Assembly (NCBI RefSeq): GCF_003286125.1
Contig: NZ_QMED01000022.1
Coordinates: 21,683 to 85,682, forward strand
Source: Algibacillus agarilyticus
Lineage (GTDB): Bacteria; Pseudomonadota; Gammaproteobacteria; Enterobacterales; Alteromonadaceae
Direction of reading: 5' to 3'
Length of the DNA: 64,000 nt
This document shows positions 27,415 to 37,300 of the stretch, in pieces. The position numbers were made by a program, and so were the translations under genes. Position 1 is the stretch's first letter; each line of letters starts with the position of its first letter. The notes under the pieces are model-generated. The model was given only the letters and a program-made list of their open reading frames with translations. It did no database searches and was not told the DNA's origin.

Positions 27415-28173
27415 TTAACCAACTAACCCTAATATCTCATATGTGTCACTACCGTAGTGATCTAAAAGCATGAGAGGAAAACCGCTGATTACAGCCACTT
27501 GGTCATATGGTCGATGCTTCTCCATTTGCCTTTCAAACAGCGTTACCATACATATTGGCGATGTTGGAAGTTCCAAAACGTCAGTGATCAAGCAGTTTGC
27601 TCTTGATAAGTGCTGTTTGGCAATACGACTCCAAGTATCTTGAGTATAAAGCCCCCAGTTGAGAAACTGCTTGTCCATTTCTGGTGCCGTATTTACCCAT
27701 TTCTTGTAATTAGCCAGATCTATTGTCTCGTGAGTAAGGTATTCGACTTCGTTACCTTTTTGGTGGCGTATAGCCTCTACCATTGGATAACTAACACATA
27801 GCAAACCTTTATCTTGAGCATTATTAAATAGTTCAACCATATGACGAATTTTATTGTCGTCAGCGTTAGAGCAGTGACAGTCGTAGTCGAAGAATAGATA
27901 AATTTCACTTATGTTTTCAGGATCTTCTATTTCTATAACCGCTAGGTCATCATCTGTTGGATTTTCCCTATTTTCTAGCTGTTCGTAAATGAACTCGTAA
28001 GTATCAAAATATTCATCTTTTGTTATCTCGCGAAACAATTTATAGATATTCATGCCGTAAGCAGTTTGAATTACGAGCTTATTGTCTCTATCGAATATTG
28101 TATTCCTTAGATTTCGTGCAATATTAGGCTCTGCTTTTTCCCCTTCAAAAATAAATAAGACATTGCTACTCAT
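27415..28173 (-). CDS. TOPRIM-domain protein (RloB / AriB-like), partner of the ATPase
   Basis: This has 252 residues from the ATG at 28171-28173, whose first eight bases overlap the end of the ATPase gene. The protein opens MSSNVLFIFEGEKAEPN with the TOPRIM glutamate and later has YLFFDYDCHCSN with the DxD metal motif, followed by an HMVELFNNAQDKG helix. This is the layout of TOPRIM nucleases of the RloB, OLD or AriB (PARIS) type, which work with an ABC-like ATPase in anti-phage or anti-plasmid systems. The overlap shows translational coupling. Which named system it belongs to cannot be settled here. Function as nuclease is inferred. Confidence 0.72.
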   Translation of the reverse strand: MSSNVLFIFEGEKAEPNIARNLRNTIFDRDNKLVIQTAYGMNIYKLFREITKDEYFDTYEFIYEQLENRENPTDDDLAVIEIEDPENISEIYLFFDYDCHCSNADDNKIRHMVELFNNAQDKGLLCVSYPMVEAIRHQKGNEVEYLTHETIDLANYKKWVNTAPEMDKQFLNWGLYTQDTWSRIAKQHLSRANCLITDVLELPTSPICMVTLFERQMEKHRPYDQVAVISGFPLMLLDHYGSDTYEILGLVG

Positions 28174-29284
28174 CAAATGCACCTGCGCGGTACATTTTCT
28201 CTAGGTTGTGCGCTTTGCGTAGCTCTCTATCGGTTAGTTTGTATAGCGGCTTCAAAGAGCTCTGATCTAGGATGTAATAGCAATCAGGGCGGAGTACATG
28301 GTTAGATAACAGAGTGCTATTATGAGTCGTGATGATTGATTGACACGATGTTTTAGATACTAGTTTCACTATTCGTTTTGAAAGAGCAAAGTGATAGTAG
28401 GCGTCGAACTCATCAATGTAAGCGAAGGAAATTTCTTCATTCAGAATTTTAAGATACCAGTAATAGAAATTACCAAGCGATACAGTACCAGTAGAAGCAA
28501 TCTGTGAAAATTCGATGCTTTTGTTACCAAAATCGAATTCGATTTGCTCCTTACCTGTGTCACCAGCCTGAATTAGCTTACACTCAACTCCAGATTCATT
28601 GAGGAAGGTTTCAAAATCTTCTAGTTTATCTTGCTCAATAATACGCTGTGAAATTCGTTTTGTTTCTAGAGGTTTACCGTGAAACTCTGTCGTTTTGGTT
28701 AGAGTTCGAAAAAATACCATTCCTTCAACAAATTTGATGAACTGGAAAAAAGCCGCAGATTCTTTAGTTTTTTCAAGCAGGGCATTCGATTCAAGAAATT
28801 TAATTGGAGATATTTTGCGACCCGTGAAATCATTCTTTAGGTGCTCTGCGCCAACAAAGTTATAGAAAGCAATTGGAGATTTTCTACGATCAATACTAAC
28901 GACTTTTTTTTCGTCGATATAGAGTTCCTCAAAGACGGTTTCAGCACAGTTTTCTTTGCCATAGTGATAGATCACTTTTATACCATTGAACTCGAATATG
29001 TATGTAAACTCTGCTAATGAACCTTCATCCATGCTAGCGTTTAAGTAATTGAGGTGCAGTGACGGAATGATGTTGGGGCTATCTAGTAGATGACATGTCA
29101 GATCAAGAATCGCTAATCCAAGGTTCGATTTGCCTGCACCGTTACCACCGTACATTACAGCGCTGCCTACAACACCATTTTTTACAGCGTGTGAGTTAAA
29201 CTCGTATGATTTATCAGTGCGTAGGTTTACCTCAAACTCTTCGCCGAAGTTACGAAAACCTCTAACCTTTAGACTACATAGCAT
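28166..29284 (-). CDS. AAA/ABC-type ATPase of a candidate defence pair (RloA / AriA-like)
   Basis: This has 372 residues from the ATG at 29282-29284, where the typical family start MLCSLKVRGFRNFGEEFEV begins. A longer in-frame start at 29428 would add an unrelated tail. Walker A is YGGNGAGKSN, the Walker B region reads ISFAYIDEFDAYYH, and a switch histidine sits in SIITTHNST. This SMC/ABC-like arrangement without membrane parts is that of RloA, OLD-like and AriA ATPases. It precedes and overlaps a TOPRIM gene, so the two probably form a phage-sensing ATPase-nuclease complex. Direct repeats on both sides suggest the pair arrived as a unit. Confidence 0.78.
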   Translation of the reverse strand: MLCSLKVRGFRNFGEEFEVNLRTDKSYEFNSHAVKNGVVGSAVMYGGNGAGKSNLGLAILDLTCHLLDSPNIIPSLHLNYLNASMDEGSLAEFTYIFEFNGIKVIYHYGKENCAETVFEELYIDEKKVVSIDRRKSPIAFYNFVGAEHLKNDFTGRKISPIKFLESNALLEKTKESAAFFQFIKFVEGMVFFRTLTKTTEFHGKPLETKRISQRIIEQDKLEDFETFLNESGVECKLIQAGDTGKEQIEFDFGNKSIEFSQIASTGTVSLGNFYYWYLKILNEEISFAYIDEFDAYYHFALSKRIVKLVSKTSCQSIITTHNSTLLSNHVLRPDCYYILDQSSLKPLYKLTDRELRKAHNLEKMYRAGAFDE

Positions 29285-29903
29285 TTTTCTGTGCTCTATA
29301 TTTAGTTTGTTAACATATAAATACCATATTATAGAACAATCACCGTAAAAAAAATACGGCAGAGTTGCTTGGCTCGCAACATGGTTAAGAGATTTTGAGA
29401 TAAAGGTAACACCAAACGTGATCCACATGGGTGAATGTGAATAGAGATCTAAGCGGTCTTTCTATACCTGAAGTTATTGATGAGTTGCTAATATTCTATT
29501 TTCAGAAACTCGTTTTTGTCCAAAAACATGTTTGAGCGAACTTCCGTTAATCGTTTATAACGGCCTTTAGCAATTCAAAGCCTAACGTCTGCTTTTGGCT
29601 AATTGCGGCTATTAAAATTTTAACGGACAATACCTGCTTCTAAAAGCTGTCTATCATCCTCTAATTGCCAAACCTCAGCTATCTGAGCCACCAAACTTAA
29701 ACGTTTTAATCTTTATGGTCCACTTACCGCAACCTATACGTAACTATAAATTTAAAATTACTTCGTGGGCATTTGAATGCGATAAAGAATACTGTACTCC
29801 ATTATATTCAAAATCTTCCCAGTTCTGTTTGCTTATCTGATGTAGCGCTGTATTTCTGCTGCAACTGAGTACCTTTATATTGGGTTTTTCAATCTATTTT
29901 ATT
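29285..29903. other. Intergenic region with repeat copy B
   Basis: This holds the promoter side of the ATPase gene and direct-repeat copy B at 29570-29667. The remainder shows no recognisable gene. Confidence 0.5.
29570..29667 (+). repeat. Direct repeat B flanking the ATPase/TOPRIM pair
   Basis: Same orientation and same core words as copy A (27262-27342), separated from it by about 2.2 kb that contains exactly the two-gene unit. Confidence 0.75.
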
Positions 29904-30722
29904 TTAAGGTGACGTTATAGCAGACAACGTGAGAAATTCGTTGGGCGTTAACGCTTTATCTGAAATACGAACAAGAGCCATATTGCCATTAAACCAATAT
30001 TTTTTGTTGAGTCTGGCGCCAATTGAAGTGAGTGCTGATGCGGCAATGGGTTCATAGGTTACCGTGCCAGATAGCTCTTGTTTACCATTGACGAATGCTG
30101 AAAATACTTGGTTTTTGTAAGTCATGGCAACGTGTACCCATTCGTTAACAGGATGCACCAGGTTTTCATCGACTAAGGTTAACTTTGAATTATCCGATTT
30201 TATATATGTGTCTAAATACCATTGTGCTTGATCGTTTAAACGCAATTCAAGTGTAATTCGACGGTTCGGGTTTTCTGCGCTTTCAATATGAAAAAAACGA
30301 GGTTGAGTATTAAGTGGGTAAGCATCATTAGGTTTGATTATCGCTTCAATGCTAAATTCTTCTGCGCCTAGCAGAGGGTTATTTTTAACCACGAGCCTAT
30401 CGCCAACACCATCAAATTCAATCACTTTAGCCAATACGGAACCTGTGTTTGCCTTATTCGTTTTATTAAGGGATATATCGTTATTAACGTTTATTACACG
30501 CGGATCACCTTCAACGGTTATGTTGAGGTTTGGATCGAACTGTAAAGCATCTAAACGCCAGGTTATTTGCTTGGTTGAGCTTGTCTGCTCTGCTGTGCAA
30601 GCGGTTAAACATAACGCTGTAAATAAGGCTGATAATATTTTAGTTAAACTGACTAAAAAAGGGGTTGCATTTGACGTTTTACTTAGCCAATTATTGAGTT
30701 TATATTTCATGTTTAATGCCAC
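29904..30722 (-). CDS. LamG-like (concanavalin-type) domain lipoprotein
   Basis: This has 272 residues. The leader ends ALFTALCLTAC, giving a lipoprotein. The rest is one LamG/jelly-roll lectin domain: VIEFDGVGDRLVVKNNP, EFSIEAIIKPND, WVHVAMTYKNQVFSAFVNGKQ and MALVRISDKALTPNEF. These domains bind carbohydrate or act as accessory modules on glycanases, and no catalytic domain is present. It is 63 bases downstream of the PL1-CBM13 gene on the same strand, separated by a hairpin. It may hold pectic chains at the cell surface. The ligand is unknown. Confidence 0.78.
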   Translation of the reverse strand: MALNMKYKLNNWLSKTSNATPFLVSLTKILSALFTALCLTACTAEQTSSTKQITWRLDALQFDPNLNITVEGDPRVINVNNDISLNKTNKANTGSVLAKVIEFDGVGDRLVVKNNPLLGAEEFSIEAIIKPNDAYPLNTQPRFFHIESAENPNRRITLELRLNDQAQWYLDTYIKSDNSKLTLVDENLVHPVNEWVHVAMTYKNQVFSAFVNGKQELSGTVTYEPIAASALTSIGARLNKKYWFNGNMALVRISDKALTPNEFLTLSAITSP

Positions 30723-30744
30723 TATGTTACTGATTTAAATGCAG

Positions 30745-30767
30745 AAAGGGCTCTAAAAGAACCCTTT
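30745..30767 (-). terminator. Hairpin between the PL1 and LamG genes
   Basis: AAAGGG and CCCTTT arms extend inward by TCT/AGA pairing, giving a stem of about ten pairs with a three-base loop. There is no long T tract, so read-through into the LamG gene is possible. Confidence 0.45.
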
Positions 30768-30785
30768 AAATAATTTGACTAATCG

Positions 30786-32747
30786 TTATTGGCGTTCAAG
30801 TGTAAACATTTGATTTTCAGAGCCCGATACACAAGTCCATTGTAATAGGTTTGCGCCATCATTAGCTGATTTGCTCGCTACATCTAAACATAGTTCGCTG
30901 TTACGGTTAATGATGCGCCATTTTCCTGATCCCGCACTTTGAAAACGGAATTGCTGGTTATAGCCACCCCAATAGTCCCATAACATAATGTTGGCACCTG
31001 GAGCCGTTGACAATGAATCTATATCAAACCCGCGTGTTGGTGACGCGACCGGCGAAATGCGATGCCAAATACCGTCTACGGTGCTAATGTTGAATTTTTG
31101 ACAGTCGTTAGCCAACCATGCCCATTGTTGAATGTTCGCGGCGTTTTCAACATTACAACCGGCTAAATCAATTGATTTACCACTGTGTAATGGTGTTATG
31201 CGATAAGTGCCGTTAACGGTGCCATTAGAGGCATTGCTTGAGTTACTACCACTGCTGTAACCATTATAAACTTCAAACTCGGCTATCTGTGGTGTGCCAG
31301 AAGCGGAATGAATAACAAAGCTTAATTTACCGAGGTTAACATCGTTGAATGTGATCACATCTGGTACGCTTGATCCAGATGCTAACGTTGAGCCTGTGTC
31401 ATAATTAACTAATGACCAAGACGTAATGCGATTTGATACTTGTAATATACGTGCGGCATTAACGGTGGTGTTTAAGTTTTTAATGTTGATGGTGCCCGTT
31501 GTGCTTGAAGGTGACCAATATGTAGATGTATCACCATCAATTACATTGCCATAGCTGCTGCCGCTGGCTTTTGAGCTACCATCTACACCCGCGCCTAATG
31601 CTAAGTTTTCACCGGTACCACTTGATGAACCAGAGCCCGCATCAGGATTTGTGCCAGTATCAGGGTTTGTTACAACAGAGCAACTGCCGTTTGAAACATT
31701 TAAACCTGTATTTGCGCCTGCCGTTGAAGCCACAATGCTGGGTACACAGCTCGCATTATCAAGTTGATAACTGTACGGTGTGCTTATTGATGTTGTTGAT
31801 GTAGGGTTCGGGCCTGCTGGGTGATTGCTACTATCGTCACTCGTCCACGATACGTTATCAAAAATATTGCCGCTTACCTGCCAGTAGCCCATGTCATTTG
31901 TATAGAATGTACCTAAAACATCTTTTGAATCTTGAAAGTAGTTATTTTCAGCTTTCATTTCGCCGCCAATACGTGGGTTCATCCCCGACTTATTTAGGCT
32001 GATGTAATGGTTGTTATAAGCATGTGCCGTTGCATGGCGCAACAGAGGGGCTCGTGAATCGATATTTTGGTATAGATTATGATGGAACGTGACCGGGCCA
32101 TTATTGTCGTCACTATCACTTGAACCGACTAAACCACCGCGACCTGAATTGCGTAAAATACTATACGAAAGCGTGACATATTTACTGGTACCTTTCATAT
32201 CGAACAATGCATCATAGCCGGCACTTTCGCCACCTTGCGCTTCTAGTGTTACATGATCTACCCATACATTTGATACGTTGCTTTCCATACCGATGGCATC
32301 ACCTCCATTTGAAATTGGTGAGCCCGATTTTTTAACATTTCTAACGTGAACATTACGAATAATGATGTTAGAAGAGCTCCGAATATGAATACCCAATTCA
32401 TCAAATAATGCACCACTGCCAACACCGAGTAAGGTAACGTTGCTAATTTCTTTTAGCTCAATCACACCATCTGCTGTATTACAGCTATCGCCTGACACTT
32501 TTGATGTATTACCGTGATTGATTGTGCCTTCTACTTCAATGATGATGGGGGTGTCGCTTGACGCTCGGTTACATAAAGCAGCATGGATTTGCGTACCCGA
32601 TGTTACACGCACCACTTGCCCGCCTTCACCGCCGGTTGTATTACCATTTTGCGTGTGGTAACCGTTAGCAAATGCATTACCTGCAAATAATGCCGCACTA
32701 ATGGCAGCTGCTTGCATTGAATATTTAAATAGGTTTCTTGTGTTCAT
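30786..32747 (-). CDS. PL1 pectate lyase with a discoidin-like module and C-terminal ricin-type CBM13
   Basis: This has 653 residues from the ATG at 32745-32747, preceded by an AGAGGAAAC ribosome site. An in-frame extension to 32834 would cover the operator and is rejected. After the leader ending ALFAGNAFA, residues about 28-360 are PL1 with NVWVDHVTLEAQGG and the catalytic R-A-P-L-L-R motif. Residues about 385-510 form a module (NLALGAGVDGSSKASGSSYG to IAEFEVYN) also present in the next two PL1 enzymes. The last 130 residues are a beta-trefoil with QWAWLANDCQKF and QQFRFQ (QxW/QxF repeats). It is a secreted endo-lyase with two binding modules. Confidence 0.9.
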   Translation of the reverse strand: MNTRNLFKYSMQAAAISAALFAGNAFANGYHTQNGNTTGGEGGQVVRVTSGTQIHAALCNRASSDTPIIIEVEGTINHGNTSKVSGDSCNTADGVIELKEISNVTLLGVGSGALFDELGIHIRSSSNIIIRNVHVRNVKKSGSPISNGGDAIGMESNVSNVWVDHVTLEAQGGESAGYDALFDMKGTSKYVTLSYSILRNSGRGGLVGSSDSDDNNGPVTFHHNLYQNIDSRAPLLRHATAHAYNNHYISLNKSGMNPRIGGEMKAENNYFQDSKDVLGTFYTNDMGYWQVSGNIFDNVSWTSDDSSNHPAGPNPTSTTSISTPYSYQLDNASCVPSIVASTAGANTGLNVSNGSCSVVTNPDTGTNPDAGSGSSSGTGENLALGAGVDGSSKASGSSYGNVIDGDTSTYWSPSSTTGTINIKNLNTTVNAARILQVSNRITSWSLVNYDTGSTLASGSSVPDVITFNDVNLGKLSFVIHSASGTPQIAEFEVYNGYSSGSNSSNASNGTVNGTYRITPLHSGKSIDLAGCNVENAANIQQWAWLANDCQKFNISTVDGIWHRISPVASPTRGFDIDSLSTAPGANIMLWDYWGGYNQQFRFQSAGSGKWRIINRNSELCLDVASKSANDGANLLQWTCVSGSENQMFTLERQ

Positions 32748-32804
32748 TTTGTTTCCTCTGAATATTATTGTTTTTATTGATAATACATTTGCCATTGTTT
32801 TTTT

Positions 32805-32818
32805 TGCTACCGGTGGCA
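32805..32818. promoter_or_regulatory. Pectin-regulon operator 3
   Basis: TGCTACCGGTGGCA lies 58-71 bases upstream of the PL1-CBM13 start, in promoter position. The rest of the 347-base gap up to the next gene shows no other signal beyond AT-rich sequence. Confidence 0.75.
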
Positions 32819-33094
32819 AATTTGTGTATTTCAAATTTCTATTTTCGACTTATGGAAGTGCTTAAGTCGATGAACAGTATAAGGATGTTTTATTTATGTT
32901 CAATAGAACATGTAGTTAAAATGTTTATTTTATGTTAACTATATGATTTGCAAGACGTTTAATTTGTTTCTTATCATATAATATTATTTATATGTGCCAG
33001 GTTTGCTAATTTGTCTGTTTGTAAGACGTTTTTTTGTTAATTAAAAACGCAGTTTTATCTTAAATGGTGATTTTTTAGCTGATATTAATAGTGG

Positions 33095-34201
33095 TTAATT
33101 AAGCTTGGGTTGTTCAGATAAATCGCTGATTAAATTTTTAATATTGAGAGTCGGGGGGGTGGGTTGAGCTTGTGTTGCGATGTATTTTTTATATTTTATG
33201 TTGCGCCATTTTTTGTGATTAATAAAATTAATATAGGGTGCTATATTTTTTTTAGTGAGTAATTCAAAGTGATTAATTCGTTGTGCTTTTATACCTTGTT
33301 TGTGTTCTGCTATTTCTAAAAGTGCGATCACGCCCATCATAAAATGACCACCGACTAAAGCCTTAATTTTTTCTTGTTGTACTTTAAGTAATGCCTCGGG
33401 CAGCCAATCGAATCCACCAATGTACCACTCTTGGTTTTGATATTGTTTTAGATTTTGTTTTTGTTCGTTTACTTCAAGCGCCATTTGCGCACTGGCACAC
33501 CAAAATATTTGGGTATCAGGATAGCGGTTAATTACTCTAAGGAAACGCTCATTGACCATTGTTTGTGAAAAATTCATACGAAAAATCTGATTCATTAATA
33601 AATTTTCATATTGTTTGTCATAGGCTAATAAACCGGCTTCGCGCTTATCGGTTACCGCATCAAATGTTCCGCTTAAGCCCGTTATTTGAACCTGTTTTAG
33701 CGGCGAGTTATCTTGGTTAAATTGACGATGCAACTCTTCTGCTAAAGCGTAACCGGCTTGTTTTTGGTCATAATTTATTTCATTTATCCAATATTTATAT
33801 TTGTCACCCGGTTCACCCATGATTGATTTTTCTTTAGCAGTAAAAACTTGTTCTAAGGTAATAAAGTTAATTTTTTTTGCTTCAATCACATCAAATATTT
33901 GTTGGCCTAATGCCGGAAACGCTCTAAAAACTAAATAGTCCGGTGGTGTTTTTTGGTTGACGATTTCATTAATTTTTTTATCGAGGGTAAATCTATTGTT
34001 GTCGATATGAATAATGTTGATATTGAGTTGCTGCTCTGAGGCTGCGGATTGGATCGCATCGGTGACCCAATACCAAAATTGATGTTCTTTATGGTCGGGT
34101 AAAATAAATGTAATTTCACTCGCGTGCGCTTTATTTAGGGCAGCTAAACTACCCACTAATAAAATGCAGATCGGTATAATCACAAAAATAATACGTAACA
34201 T
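33095..34201 (-). CDS. Periplasmic sugar-binding protein (type I fold), stand-alone
   Basis: This 368-residue protein has a leader ending NKAHA followed by SEITFILPDHKEHQFWYWVTDAIQSAASEQ, the start of a LacI/ribose-binding type fold. Later elements fit the family: DYLVFRAFPALGQQI, AGYALAEELHRQF, VQITGLSGTFDAVTDKREAGL and GGFDWLPEALL. No ABC permease or ATPase gene is next to it, so it may be the periplasmic sensor of a two-component or chemotaxis system, as seen for similar orphan proteins in marine gammaproteobacteria. Its place within the pectin genes suggests a uronate or oligosaccharide ligand. That is inference. Confidence 0.78.
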   Translation of the reverse strand: MLRIIFVIIPICILLVGSLAALNKAHASEITFILPDHKEHQFWYWVTDAIQSAASEQQLNINIIHIDNNRFTLDKKINEIVNQKTPPDYLVFRAFPALGQQIFDVIEAKKINFITLEQVFTAKEKSIMGEPGDKYKYWINEINYDQKQAGYALAEELHRQFNQDNSPLKQVQITGLSGTFDAVTDKREAGLLAYDKQYENLLMNQIFRMNFSQTMVNERFLRVINRYPDTQIFWCASAQMALEVNEQKQNLKQYQNQEWYIGGFDWLPEALLKVQQEKIKALVGGHFMMGVIALLEIAEHKQGIKAQRINHFELLTKKNIAPYINFINHKKWRNIKYKKYIATQAQPTPPTLNIKNLISDLSEQPKLN

Positions 34202-34285
34202 TCTTTTCTCAAAATTGCTTTCTCAAATTGAGTTAACTTTACTCATTGTAGTTTATTTTTGTCTGGTTAGAAGGCTTTGTTGGTA

Positions 34286-34314
34286 AACAAGGTGCGAGAG
34301 CAGTGCACCTTGTT
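34286..34314 (-). terminator. Terminator-like hairpin after the first double-headed PL1 gene
   Basis: AACAAGGTGC and GCACCTTGTT pair perfectly over ten bases with a nine-base loop, just past the stop of the gene ending at 34330. No T tract follows on the minus strand. Confidence 0.5.
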
Positions 34315-34329
34315 GGCTTTAGTTCACGT

Positions 34330-37300
34330 TTACTGACAAGTCGTGGTGTTTGAGTTGGCGCCTATGACGTTATTATAACCCTGCGTATAGCTCGATAGCC
34401 AAGGTGCTTTAGCGCCTTTTCCGGCGGTGGCGACTACATAATTCCGTAATGATTGACCGACTAGTTGTCGATAAGCACTAATAGTATCTTGTGAGGTTGA
34501 GCTATAGTCGGCAAACATATTGGGCACAATACCTTGGGTAACATCAAGCGATGCAAAGGTGCCATTGAGCTCGCAATGAGTGTTGGCTTCGTAAACGTAA
34601 CTACCTGAAATTTCGAGCCCGCCTTCTTTTACAGCATCATCGAATAATGATTTTTGCCAATCGGCTAAATCATCACCTTTTGTATTGGCGAGTGAATTCA
34701 TAAATAAATTGTTTTCGATGAGTGCTTTGGCTCCTACACGTAAACTCATTACATCTTTGCGATAACCGTAAAATACATTATTAAACATATGTGTTTGTCC
34801 ACGACGTAATAAGGGCACTCGACGCATGGTGTTGTAGGCGCTTGTACCAAAATTATCATCGGTAGTTACAAATAGGTTGTTATAAATACTGGTGGTGATT
34901 TGCGAATTGATGGCGCGGCTATCGCTTGAACCGTGCAAAGCCGCCCGTTTTACATTGATGAGTTTATTGAAAGATATACTAATATCATGTGCCCCCACTT
35001 TGACATCAAATGCTGAGTCACCTGTGGTATCAAACGTATTTTGGTGTATCCAAATATCATGAGATTCACCCGTTGAGCGGATCATATCGGGGTCAAGTTC
35101 ATGGTCTTCTGTGTGGCCAACGCCCACAAAATAATGGTTAGTTATGATCACGTTTTCTGATTGGTGTGTAGAAGCGCCACTGCTATCTGCACCAATCTTA
35201 AAGCCATTAAATACAAATCGCGTGTTAGCTCCTCGACCATCAAGGGTGGTGTTACTATTAATTAAATAATTTTGGATTGGTAAATTACGGTCATTTAATA
35301 CGTTATTAAAAAAAGTGATTAAGCAGCTATCGCGACTGATATTTTTTGCATTGCAATAAGCGTATGGGTCTCGGCAGGTTGCTTCATCAACGCCTAATGC
35401 GGTTTGTAATGCTGTATCGGCACAATAAGGGCGATACATCATTAGGTCGGTTTGGCTGCTAAAATCTTGTTTGTCAAATACGATCCAGTTGTGATCGTTT
35501 GATGCTATGGCGGCTAAAATTTGATCTTCAGGTTTGTCGTTGGTGATCACTACCAAGTTACTGTTGCCTTCTGGGTTGTAGCCACCCGTTGCTTTTTCTC
35601 CATAACCTACGGGTTGACCAAGTGATAGCGCTAAACACTCAACAATAGCTTGTTCGGTTTGTATGGCTGATCCATGCCAGTTAATGTTATTATCGTGAAT
35701 AAGGGCTGCACAATGATCATCAGGGTAATTGATGGTGGTTGCCTGGTTACTTGCATCGTTTGTCCAATCGGTTTGTGTATTGTCAGAACCAGAACCAGAA
35801 CCAGAACCAGTTGTAGTCTCTGTATCAGTACTTGAGTTATTTGAACCGCCTGAGTTTGTTGCCCCTCCGGTGTTGAAAATTTCAAATTCAGCTATTTGTA
35901 CCGTACCAATGGATGATTCGATTAAAAAGTTGAGCTTACTTGATGTGATCTCAGCAACGTTAATTGCTTCTGTTAGATCGGTGCCACTGGCCAATACTTG
36001 ATCTGTATCGTCATCAACTAATGACCACTTTGTTATAGCGCCACTTGCTTCGACGGTTTCGATAATATTAACGTGGTTAAATGCTTGATTAACGCCTTTA
36101 ATTGAAATGCGCCCTGTGCTGCCATTAGGTGACCAGAAAGTCGTGAAATTGCCATCTCTTACGTTACCATAGCTACTACCACTGGCTTTAGAGCTTCCGT
36201 CTGCTCCGGCGGTTAACGCTAAATTGATCTTACTGTTGTTGCTTGTATCGGTGCTCGTATCTGTGTTGCTGTCGCCATTATTGGCATGAGTGTCGTCTTG
36301 ACCACTACCTGTAATTTGGCGGGTACACTTTTGGGCCGACACCGCTAAATGAGTATTTGCACCAGCCGTGGCTAATACAATGTCTTTAACGCAATTGGCA
36401 TCATCAAGTGCATGATCGTACGGAATATTGATATTTATCGTTGACGTTGGGTTAGGGCCAGCAGGATAATTTTTATCACCTTGGCTTGTCCAAGTAACGG
36501 TGTTTGTCCATAAATTGCCGCTGACATCCCAAAACCCTTTATCGTTGGTATAAAATGTGCCTAATGGATCTTGCGCGTTTTCAAATACGTTGTTTTGCGC
36601 TTTTATTGCGCCGCCAATACGCGGGTTCATGCCTGATGAGGCGATACCATTATAATAATTGTTGTAAGCATGAGCCGTTGCATGACGTAATAACGGGGTG
36701 CGTGAGTTAATGTTTTGGTAGTAGTTATGATGAAAGGTGACAGGGCCATTATTACTGTCGCCATCCGTTGAACCGACTAAACCACCGCGACCTGAATTGC
36801 GTAAAATGCTATACGAAAGCGTCACATATTTTGTGTTAGCTTTCATGTCAAATAATGCATCGTAACCTTCACTTTCGCCGCCTTGCGCTTCAAGTGTGAC
36901 ATGGTCAACCCACACATTAGATACGTTTGATTCCATACCTATTGCATCACCGCCGTTAGAGGTGGGTGAGCCTGACTTTTTCACATTTCTAACGTGTATA
37001 TTTTGAATAATAATATTTGAAGCCGCTCGCAAATGAATGCCTATTTCATCAAATAGCGCTCCATTACCCACGCCGATTAAAGTGATGTTGCTGACTTCTT
37101 TGAGTTCAATGACATCTGCGGCGGTATTACAGCTATCACCCGAAACTTGCTCGGTGTTGGCGTGATTGATCGTGCCTTCAACTTGAATAATTACAGGCGT
37201 ATCACTACTGGCTCGGTTACATAATGCTTGGTGAATTTCTTTACCTGTGGTTGCTTTAATTATTTGACCACCTGCACCTCCGGTTGTACCGGCTTGGCGA

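Noticed and set aside
29285-29428. 48-residue N-terminal extension of the ATPase
   Set aside because: Family proteins begin near MLCSLKVRGFRNFG, and the extension has no matching features.
32748-32834. 29-residue N-terminal extension of the PL1-CBM13 enzyme
   Set aside because: It covers the operator, and the downstream ATG has a ribosome site and a proper signal peptide.
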